A DNA stretch of 64,000 nucleotides from Fluviicola sp. XM-24bin1 (GTDB lineage: Bacteria > Bacteroidota > Bacteroidia > Flavobacteriales_D > Crocinitomicaceae), in assembly GCA_003149635.1 (NCBI GenBank), contig QCWI01000002.1:211188-275187 (forward strand). The letters are read 5' to 3'. Below are positions 55,378 through 61,930 of this stretch, in pieces (the first letter of the stretch is position 1; every line of letters begins with the position of its first letter). A model generated the notes under the pieces. It made no database searches. It saw only the letters and a list, made by a program, of their open reading frames with translations, and was not told where the DNA came from. The position numbers were made by a program, and so were the translations under genes.

Positions 55378-55841
55378 AACAACGCTTTTTCCAACTGCAT
55401 CCAAAATGCTTCACTGGAATTCACACATCCTTGATTTAACATTTCATGAATTTCCAATTCGCGTTCTTTCGTGTACGCCTTTGTGTTTCTAAAGAAGGTA
55501 AGTTCTGAAGCATCATGCACCAACGCTTCATGAATTCCCTCCGGAGTAGATAAGTCCACCGACTCACTTTTAGCGTTGATGGAAATCATCTCAATTGCAT
55601 CGGGTTTCAACTGAAAAACCATGCAAGACGGCTTCGATCGATGCTCAATAAATTTGATTTTCTCGTACACTTTCTGAAGTACGGTATCCGAAAACAAGCC
55701 CACCAAGTTTCTGGCTTCATCAGGATGTTCCTCATTCATTTTCGCCCATTCATCGCCGTGCACGCCATGTACAATTAAGAACTGTTTCAAATCCTCTTCG
55801 AACAGCGGCAACTCATCATCGGTAAGCATACGGTATTTCAT
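55374..55841 (-). CDS. DUF6495-like cytosolic protein
   Basis: 155 aa, no signal peptide. MKYRMLTDDELPLFEEDLKQ and VHGDEWAKMNEEHPDEARNL resemble the Bacteroidota family DUF6495; the middle has IKFIEHRSKPSCMVFQLKPD. Unknown function. Divergent from the next gene by 137 nt and converging with the T9SS gene (4-nt overlap). Confidence 0.68.
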   Translation of the reverse strand: MKYRMLTDDELPLFEEDLKQFLIVHGVHGDEWAKMNEEHPDEARNLVGLFSDTVLQKVYEKIKFIEHRSKPSCMVFQLKPDAIEMISINAKSESVDLSTPEGIHEALVHDASELTFFRNTKAYTKERELEIHEMLNQGCVNSSEAFWMQLEKALF

Positions 55842-55978
55842 GAGGCAAAGGTAGTGAACCGTACGGAGTAAGATGTGAGAAGTGATCGGTAAATCCCATT
55901 TGCGAATTTCGCAATTAACGATTTAGTACTTGCCGAATTGAGGAATGATTCCGGACGTCTGAGCGATACATTTGGAAT

Positions 55979-56197
55979 ATGAAAACACTTCAAATGAAAA
56001 CGATTCGTACTTCGATCATTAGCTACATCCAAAAGGATATGGGGCTGTACAAAGGTCATGGTTTGATCCAAAACAGTCGATCCCTTTCACGATACACCAT
56101 CGAACAAATTCTATTGAAAACGCGTGAGCATTCACTGAGCCGAACGATGGAAAAAGTTTCAATTCTATACCATAACCTTGCTCAAATCATCGCCTAA
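55979..56197 (+). CDS. Small protein, unknown
   Basis: 72 aa, helical and basic (MKTLQMKTIRTSIISYIQKD), with no membrane segment. Its TAA overlaps the ATG of the next gene (TAATG at 56195-56199), which suggests it is real and co-translated with the membrane protein. Not recognised. Alternative start at the second ATG (55994). Confidence 0.55.
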   Translation: MKTLQMKTIRTSIISYIQKDMGLYKGHGLIQNSRSLSRYTIEQILLKTREHSLSRTMEKVSILYHNLAQIIA

Positions 56198-56784
56198 TGA
56201 CAACACTGCTACCCTACTTCGCACAATTCCGAACTCGAATTATCGACCATCGCTACGCTTGTATTTCCATTGGAAGTATGGCCATTTTAATGCCTTTCGT
56301 TTTAATCGCTGGAGACATTTTCATGGAAGGGAAAATGCAATTGCAACCTTCACTTAGCCACTATTATTACACTAAAATCGGTGGACTCTTCGTTGCTTGT
56401 CTCTTACTCTTCTCTTGCTTCTTGTTGTTGGATCAAACGGCAACACCTCGGGAAAAAGCTTGGACTTTGTTCGCCAGTATTTGCGGATTTGGAACGGTGG
56501 CGCTTCCAACGATGCCGATCGGTAGCAAACTTGATTTTGTATATACATTGCACTTAATCTTTGCATTATCACTATTCATTTCTATGGCCGTTCTTGCTAT
56601 TCGCCATTACGCTAAAAGATCGACTGGAAGCATCCGTCAATATTTCCATTGGGCAGGATACGGACTCTTGATCAGCCTCGCTGGATTGATCGCGTTTTTC
56701 GTTGTCGTTACTTTGAGTGGCGGTCATACGGTAGATAGTAATGTCGTTTTGTATATCGAAATTATCATGATCGCATTGCTTTGA
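56197..56784 (+). CDS. Multi-pass membrane protein, probably truncated by a nonsense codon
   Basis: 195 aa with about six membrane segments (SIGSMAILMPFVLIAGDIF, GLFVACLLLFSCFLLL, LHLIFALSLFISMAVLAI, LLISLAGLIAFFVVV). It looks like the DUF998 or frag1-type membrane family. The frame stops at TGA 56782 after IIMIALL, and the same frame continues as SVWLVKGLDATDGEK to a TAA at 56830, which reads like the natural end of the last helix. A Trp codon TGG changed to TGA would explain this. Coupled to the small gene before it by TAATG. Confidence 0.7.
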   Translation: MTTLLPYFAQFRTRIIDHRYACISIGSMAILMPFVLIAGDIFMEGKMQLQPSLSHYYYTKIGGLFVACLLLFSCFLLLDQTATPREKAWTLFASICGFGTVALPTMPIGSKLDFVYTLHLIFALSLFISMAVLAIRHYAKRSTGSIRQYFHWAGYGLLISLAGLIAFFVVVTLSGGHTVDSNVVLYIEIIMIALL

Positions 56785-56897
56785 AGTGTTTGGTTGGTAA
56801 AAGGACTGGATGCGACTGATGGGGAGAAGTAAAAACCTTCATACTTTCTACTTATCCAAACTCACGCTCATACCTGTATATATAGTACCTTTGTTTC

Positions 56898-58055
56898 ATG
56901 CAGCAGAAAAAAGGCATCGCCATTTTAGGATCAACGGGTTCCATTGGCACACAAGCACTGGAAGTTTTAGAGCAATACCCGGATTATTTCGACTTACAGG
57001 TAATTACAGCCAATCGCAATGCTGACCTGCTGATTGAACAAGCCAAGAAACATCATCCAAACACAGTTGTTATTGCAGACGAATCTCTTTACGAGAAAGT
57101 GAAAAATGCGCTTTGGGACGATGATATTCATGTATATGCCGGAGCCGATGCTTTGTCGCAAGTTGTTTCTAGCAATGAAGTCCATACCGTATTGACTGCT
57201 ATGGTCGGTTATTCTGGATTGAAGCCAACCATTGCGGCTATTGAAGCGAAGAAGACCATCGCATTAGCCAACAAAGAAACATTGGTGGTAGCCGGAGAGT
57301 TGATCAAGAAGATGGCACTGGAAAACAACGTTGCCATCTATCCTGTAGATTCTGAACATTCGGCAATTTTCCAATGTTTGACGGGCGAATTCCAAAATCC
57401 AATTGAGAAAATTTACCTTACTGCTTCCGGTGGGCCGTTCCGAGGATTTACTACCGAGCAATTGCAATCCGTAACGAGAGCACAAGCACTGAAACATCCG
57501 AACTGGAGTATGGGGGCGAAAATTACCATTGATTCGGCCAGCATGATGAACAAAGGCTTGGAAGTTATCGAAGCGAAATGGCTCTTCGATTTACGACCGG
57601 ATCAAGTAGATGTCATTGTGCATCCGCAATCCATTGTACACTCTTTAGTGCAATTTGAAGATGGAAGCATGAAAGCACAATGGGGATTGCCGGATATGAA
57701 ATTGCCCATTCAATATGCCCTTACCTATCCAGATCGGTTCCCAACAAAGTTTGAGCGTTTCAACTTCATGGACTACCCAGAATTGACTTTCGAAAAACCG
57801 GATCCGAAAACCTTCCGCAATTTGCAACTGGCCTACGATGCGATGGACGCAGGAGGAACCATGCCTTGTGCACTGAATGCCGCTAATGAAATTGCCGTTC
57901 AAGCGTTTCTAGAGGAAAAAATCTCGTTCTTACAAATCGCTGAGATCAACGAAAAGACGATGCATGCCGCTGCAACAAAAGGAACTCCTGGATTGGAAGA
58001 TTTCGTGGCCATTGATTCTGAATCACGTGCGTTCGCTACAGGATTGATTAAGTAA
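56898..58055 (+). CDS. dxr: 1-deoxy-D-xylulose 5-phosphate reductoisomerase
   Basis: 385 aa, family length. NADPH-binding GIAILGSTGSIGTQALEVL (residues 6-24), IALANKETLVVAGELI, the catalytic metal-site EHSAIFQC, SGGPFRGF, KITIDSASMMNKGLEVIEA and IVHPQSIVHSLV. Second step of the MEP isoprenoid pathway: converts DXP to MEP. A repeat-rich gap separates it from blaI. Confidence 0.97.
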   Translation: MQQKKGIAILGSTGSIGTQALEVLEQYPDYFDLQVITANRNADLLIEQAKKHHPNTVVIADESLYEKVKNALWDDDIHVYAGADALSQVVSSNEVHTVLTAMVGYSGLKPTIAAIEAKKTIALANKETLVVAGELIKKMALENNVAIYPVDSEHSAIFQCLTGEFQNPIEKIYLTASGGPFRGFTTEQLQSVTRAQALKHPNWSMGAKITIDSASMMNKGLEVIEAKWLFDLRPDQVDVIVHPQSIVHSLVQFEDGSMKAQWGLPDMKLPIQYALTYPDRFPTKFERFNFMDYPELTFEKPDPKTFRNLQLAYDAMDAGGTMPCALNAANEIAVQAFLEEKISFLQIAEINEKTMHAAATKGTPGLEDFVAIDSESRAFATGLIK

Positions 58056-58057
58056 CT

Positions 58058-58171
58058 GTCACCCCTCTTTGATTCTCCCTCAAGGGGAGAGTAAATTATC
58101 CCTCCTCCCGTGAGGGAGGTGACGTTGATACAAAGAGCATTGAGCGTAGCCTGAGGCTCTCGAAGGCTACC
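58058..58171. repeat. Intergenic composite repeat downstream of dxr
   Basis: GTCACCCCTC with a matching GAGGGAGGTGAC about 50 nt on, plus CCCTCAAGGGGAGAG, then CATTGAGCGTAGCC (58138-58151, cf. 2221) and GTAGCC-TGAGGCTCTCGAA-GGCTAC (58146-58170, cf. 13237 and 29535). Three dispersed repeat families are joined here. Confidence 0.6.
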
Positions 58172-58211
58172 CTCCCCAATCCCAACACTTCACTCAATAA
58201 AAACCACACTC

Positions 58212-58267
58212 AACTAACTTTTTAGTTAATTAACTATGTTTTTAGTTTGTCAACTAAAGAATTAGTT
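58212..58267 (+). promoter_or_regulatory. Array of TTAGTT/AACTAA half-sites, probable BlaI operators
   Basis: AACTAA-CTTT-TTAGTT (58212-58227), the palindrome TAGTTAATTAACTA (58223-58236), TTTAGTT-TGTC-AACTAAA (58241-58258), and one more TTAGTT (58262-58267). The last sites overlap or sit between the -33 and -7 elements of the blaI promoter. Each pair has the dyad form expected for a dimeric BlaI/MecI winged-helix repressor. Confidence 0.7.
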
Positions 58268-58276
58268 ATATGTTTG
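58246..58276 (+). promoter_or_regulatory. Bacteroidetes-type promoter of blaI-blaR1
   Basis: TTTG (58246-58249), 19 nt, then TATGTTTG (58269-58276): both consensus elements at the canonical spacing, 19 nt before the blaI ATG. The TTTG is inside an operator dyad, so repressor binding would block the polymerase. Confidence 0.7.
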
Positions 58277-58295
58277 TGATGTAATCTTAATTACT

Positions 58296-58652
58296 ATGCA
58301 AGAATTAACAAAAGCAGAAGCGCAGGTGATGCAATACCTCTGGGAATTGAAGGAGGGCTTTGTAAAAGACATCGTGGAGAAGTTTCCCGATCCAAAACCT
58401 GCCTATAATACAGTATCTACCATCATTCGAATTTTGGAAAAGAAAGAAGTTGTAGGTCACAAGGCGTACGGTAGATCTTTCATGTATTACCCTCTTATTA
58501 CCAAAGAGAGTTACACGAAGAACACAACCAATCAACTTGTAGATAATTACTTCTCTGGCTCGGTGGAGAATCTGGTTTCCTTCTTCGTTAAAGAAAAAGA
58601 AATCAGCGTAGATGAGCTGGAAAAAATCCTAAACGAAATCAAAAAGTCATGA
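58296..58652 (+). CDS. BlaI/MecI family transcriptional repressor
   Basis: 118 aa winged-helix regulator. LTKAEAQVMQYLWELKEGFV and KPAYNTVSTIIRILEKKEVV hold the DNA-binding helices; the C-terminal half has FMYYPLITKESY, the dimerisation region of the family. It represses its own operon until the sensor BlaR1 cleaves or signals it. Its ATG lies 19 nt after a full promoter with operator dyads. Stop overlaps the blaR1 ATG by 4 nt. In Bacteroidota such pairs often serve cell-envelope or copper/stress responses rather than beta-lactam resistance; no beta-lactamase gene is nearby. Confidence 0.93.
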   Translation: MQELTKAEAQVMQYLWELKEGFVKDIVEKFPDPKPAYNTVSTIIRILEKKEVVGHKAYGRSFMYYPLITKESYTKNTTNQLVDNYFSGSVENLVSFFVKEKEISVDELEKILNEIKKS

Positions 58653-59839
58653 CATTATTACAATTTATCCTCATTCAAGCGAACTTGGTTGTATTGTTTG
58701 GATTGTACAAATGGTTGGCTGCTAAAAATGGTCAATATAACTTCAATCGTTGGTATCTGATTTTAGGGCCTGCAGTAGCGATCGCATTACCATTCATGAT
58801 CTTTGAAAGATCCACGGAAACTACCTTGTCGGTATTGCTTCCTGCTGTTGAAGTTCTAAAAGATGCCCAAGCTTCCAATGCAACGGTAATCGACTGGTCG
58901 CAAATTGCTATTATCGTCGGATCTGCCTTAGTTTTTGGAATTTTTGCCTATTCCCTTTGGAAACTCATCGGTGCGAAACGCGCCACGTATGTGGAAGAAT
59001 TCCGAGGAAAGGAAGTGTACATGTTATCCTCAGAAGATGGAACCACACACTCACTTTTCAATCGTATTTACTTGCATCCAACGCACGAAAATTTCCGAGA
59101 AATTGTGTTAGAACACGAATACGCACATTGCAAAGGTCGTCACTCATGGGATTTAGTCCTGATGGCATTTTATAAAGCTCTTTTTTGGTACAATCCTGCG
59201 ATTTACCGCTGGGGAAAAGAGATGCAATTGAATCACGAATACTTGGCTGATGCACACGTGCTCTCGCTAGGCGTTCCACCCAAAACATATGGAGCAACCT
59301 TGCTCGCTCTTAATTTTTCACACAGTGGAGGACATCTCGTGCACGCGTTCAATCAACCGTCGTCGCTCCGCAAAAGAATCGTTCACTTTAAACATCAAAA
59401 TAAATTCAACATGAAACATCTATTGCTTATCCCAGCAGTTGCCGCAATGGCATTCGCGACTACGTCAATGGTTTCTTCCAACCCAACAAAGCAGACTACT
59501 GCTCCGACTATTCAAACTGTGGAAGTTACTGGTGACGAGGACGTAACCCAAGCCGAATACCCCGGTGGAAAAGAAGGGTTGATGAACTACCTAATGACTA
59601 ATCTTACCTATCCAAAACAATTGGAGAAAGAAGGTGCAGAAGGAAAAGTTTTCGTGAAGTTTACCATCGCAAAAGACGGTCAGGTGAAAGACGTAAACGT
59701 TGTTAAATCATCTGGATTCGAAGCGTTAGATGCGGAAGCCGTTCGCGTGATTAACAACATGCAAAGCTGGAAGCCTGCTACGAAGGACGGAAAGAAAGTA
59801 GCTTCAGAAATGACACTTCCAATCGTATTCAAGCTGTAG
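58649..59839 (+). CDS. BlaR1-type M56 peptidase with C-terminal TonB domain
   Basis: 396 aa. N-terminal membrane segments, then the M56 zinc site HEYAHCKGRHSWD (HExxH, about residue 155), KALFWYNPAIYRWGKEMQLN with the third ligand near NHEYLADAHVLSLG. After a further membrane segment (MKHLLLIPAVAAMAFATT) comes a TonB C-terminal domain: YPGGKEGLMNYLMTN, then GKVFVKFTIAKDGQVKDVNV and EAVRVINNMQSWKPA. The sensor cleaves the repressor BlaI. The TonB domain replaces the penicillin-binding sensor of classical BlaR1, so the ligand is not a beta-lactam in the usual manner. Confidence 0.92.
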   Translation: MTLLQFILIQANLVVLFGLYKWLAAKNGQYNFNRWYLILGPAVAIALPFMIFERSTETTLSVLLPAVEVLKDAQASNATVIDWSQIAIIVGSALVFGIFAYSLWKLIGAKRATYVEEFRGKEVYMLSSEDGTTHSLFNRIYLHPTHENFREIVLEHEYAHCKGRHSWDLVLMAFYKALFWYNPAIYRWGKEMQLNHEYLADAHVLSLGVPPKTYGATLLALNFSHSGGHLVHAFNQPSSLRKRIVHFKHQNKFNMKHLLLIPAVAAMAFATTSMVSSNPTKQTTAPTIQTVEVTGDEDVTQAEYPGGKEGLMNYLMTNLTYPKQLEKEGAEGKVFVKFTIAKDGQVKDVNVVKSSGFEALDAEAVRVINNMQSWKPATKDGKKVASEMTLPIVFKL

Positions 59840-59867
59840 TATCTTTTTGATTTACAGACTCTTTTAA

Positions 59868-59909
59868 AGCATCGATCCCACCTAACTTTCGGATCGGCGC
59901 TTTTTTTTG
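59868..59909 (+). terminator. Terminator after blaR1
   Basis: AGCATCGATCC (59868-59878) and GGATCGGCGCT (59891-59901) form a stem with two internal mismatches, followed by eight T. It lies 28 nt after the blaR1 stop. Confidence 0.78.
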
Positions 59910-59987
59910 TCCCAACGCACAATAGTTCTCTTACGTTATCGTTGTTACTATCGAGCTCCTTATTAGAAAACAAACGAAAACTACTTT

Positions 59988-60269
59988 ATGCGTTTTACGA
60001 CCAAGAACGTCAGTGAAAAGGACGACTCTGTCATATTGCTAATCTGTGCAGTTGTTGTCGCGCTGATCACACTTTTTCTCACATCTGGAATCGAACATTT
60101 TGAGTGGATAATTTTCACCTTATATGCCGTGTTCATTTTCATGGGAGAGTTCTTGATGTCTTCGTATATCTTCCGTCGCAAAAGTATTTTGTACACGATT
60201 GCCAGCATCGCATCTGGATCTGCATTTGGAATTGTTTTCGTCTTGAAAGCCATTCTTCCTTTTTGGTAG
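59988..60269 (+). CDS. Small membrane protein
   Basis: 93 aa with three membrane segments (VILLICAVVVALITLFLT, WIIFTLYAVFIFMGEFLM, SILYTIASIASGSAFGI). Not recognised. ATG start. It lies 12 nt before the GNAT gene and is probably in its transcript. Confidence 0.6.
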   Translation: MRFTTKNVSEKDDSVILLICAVVVALITLFLTSGIEHFEWIIFTLYAVFIFMGEFLMSSYIFRRKSILYTIASIASGSAFGIVFVLKAILPFW

Positions 60270-60281
60270 AAATACGTCAGC

Positions 60282-60596
60282 GTGGAAATCGAAATCACCA
60301 ACAATAAACAAAACGGTCAGTTTGAATACCGCACTGATGAGCATTTGGCTTATCTGGCCTATCGCATGCGCAAAAAGACCATGTTTTTCATGCACACCAA
60401 AGTACCGGATGAATTGGCCGGACAAGGAATTGCATCAGCTCTTGCGTCCACAGCATTGAATTATGCAAAAGAGAAAAAATACCAAATCGCGGTGATGTGT
60501 CCATTCGTTTCAGGTTATGTCGAAAAGCATCCCGAATGGCATGAATTGTATGATGACGAATACCACGAGCACTTTCGCAAGCCGAGAAGGCCGTAA
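60282..60596 (+). CDS. GNAT family N-acetyltransferase (YidJ/NATD1-like)
   Basis: 104 aa from GTG 60282. Short, single-domain GNAT: YRTDEHLAYLAYRMRKKTMF, then HTKVPDELAGQGIASALAS, the acetyl-CoA loop (QGIASAL), and the MCPFVSGYVEKHPEW ending typical of the NATD1 branch. Substrate unknown. Follows a small membrane protein by 12 nt. Confidence 0.82.
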   Translation: MEIEITNNKQNGQFEYRTDEHLAYLAYRMRKKTMFFMHTKVPDELAGQGIASALASTALNYAKEKKYQIAVMCPFVSGYVEKHPEWHELYDDEYHEHFRKPRRP

Positions 60597-60721
60597 ATAG
60601 AAATCACATTCGATGCTAGCCGCATCGCAGGAGATAGGTACAAATACACATTCCAGTACGTACAAATACCCTATTTAAAATTAGAGTCTAGTTACCCCAA
60701 TTTTTTTGCCTAGTATTAAGC

Positions 60722-61687
60722 ATGGCTAAAATAATTTTCAATGCAGACGATTACGGATTCTGCGATCAGATTGACGATGGAGTGGTTAAGGCGATTAACC
60801 AAGGATTGATTAACTCAGTTGCCGCTTTCGGTAATGGAAACAATGGATTGCAACGCCTCAAAAGATTGGCGGCATTACAAGATAAGGCCGATATCGGCTG
60901 CCACATCACGATTACCTCCGGAAGACCGCTTACGGATTGTGACCTGTTTTACGAGACTTCTGGAAACTATCGTTACTTCCGTAAGTTCACTCAATTGGAA
61001 CGTCCAAAAGATGATGCACATCAGGAAAAAGCCAAAGCGCAATTGAAGAAAGAAATCAATGCGCAAATCGATGTTTTGGTAGACGCTGGAATCGATGTGA
61101 AGCATTTGAGTAGCCACCATAATTCACTGATTTTCTTCCCTGAATACTTCGAAGCGCAAGTCGAAATCGCTCGTGATCGCGGGATCAAACTGCGTTCTAC
61201 GTCCATTATTCCTGAGGGAAAAAACAACTTATACATCGCTCAATTGGCGGTTCGATCATTGGACAATCTCGGCGTTAAAAACGTAGTGGAGCTCTTCACA
61301 TTTATGAAGAAGATCGATAAATGGAAATCGGGCTACACACAGCCTATTCCACCTATGCCAGATGCGATTGATGGAAGTCATTACGGGCCGCTCGGAATGG
61401 ATAACATCAAAACGAAAGGCGAATTCAAACGTGAGCTGAAGCGCAAAGTGAAAGATCTGAAAAAGAACTTGGCGGAATTGCCATCTGATGCTGTAATGGA
61501 GTATTGTATTCACATGACGGATCCAGATGGATTGCAATCGTACGCGTTCACGAAAGAAGGCACCGATGATTACTATCCAGGGGTAGATTGGAAATACTTC
61601 GATTCCCGCAAAGTGGAGTTCGCATCCTTGGCGCAGCTCAAAGAAGACGGAGACTTCCCGACTTTATCTCGCTGGAACGACATTTAA
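60722..61687 (+). CDS. ChbG/HpnK (YdjC) family deacetylase
   Basis: 321 aa, cytosolic. IIFNADDYGFCDQIDDGVVK gives the metal-binding Asp pair (ADDYG), IGCHITITSGRPLTD the next ligand, and VKHLSSHHNSLIFFPEYFE the His pair. The family deacetylates chitooligosaccharide or hopanoid precursors. No chitinase, hpn or transport genes nearby, so the substrate is open; cell-wall-derived sugar is a guess. Confidence 0.87.
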   Translation: MAKIIFNADDYGFCDQIDDGVVKAINQGLINSVAAFGNGNNGLQRLKRLAALQDKADIGCHITITSGRPLTDCDLFYETSGNYRYFRKFTQLERPKDDAHQEKAKAQLKKEINAQIDVLVDAGIDVKHLSSHHNSLIFFPEYFEAQVEIARDRGIKLRSTSIIPEGKNNLYIAQLAVRSLDNLGVKNVVELFTFMKKIDKWKSGYTQPIPPMPDAIDGSHYGPLGMDNIKTKGEFKRELKRKVKDLKKNLAELPSDAVMEYCIHMTDPDGLQSYAFTKEGTDDYYPGVDWKYFDSRKVEFASLAQLKEDGDFPTLSRWNDI

Positions 61688-61742
61688 ACAGTGTGAGTGT
61701 GAAGTGTGAATAAGGAAGCCCTATTCATGATTCTTTATTCAA

Positions 61743-61827
61743 CCTGCCTGCCTTAGGCGCGGTATTCATTATTGCTACGCTACGCGTGCGCAATTCATAA
61801 TTCATAACTCATCACTCATAATTCCAC
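61743..61827. repeat. Mosaic of dispersed intergenic repeats
   Basis: CCTGCCTGCCTTAGGC (cf. the hairpin at 16616) followed by a TACGCTACGCGTGCGC stretch and an ATTCAT-type string ending TTCCAC, the same layout as 29555-29595. No coding potential in the 243-bp gap. Confidence 0.55.
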
Positions 61828-61930
61828 TCTGCGCTCAATCAAAAATCACCTACGAATTATGTTACATTAACATCAGTAGAGCGTTGTACCTATAATATGC
61901 GTTCGATCATTACGTATATTTAACACTACA

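Noticed and set aside
56886-56893. TACCTTTG in front of dxr as a -7 promoter element
   Set aside because: It lies only 4 nt before the ATG, so transcription would start inside the gene, and no -33 TTTG is at the right distance.
58296-59839. BlaI/BlaR1 as a beta-lactam resistance locus
   Set aside because: No beta-lactamase or mec gene is adjacent, and the sensor carries a TonB domain instead of a penicillin-binding sensor domain.
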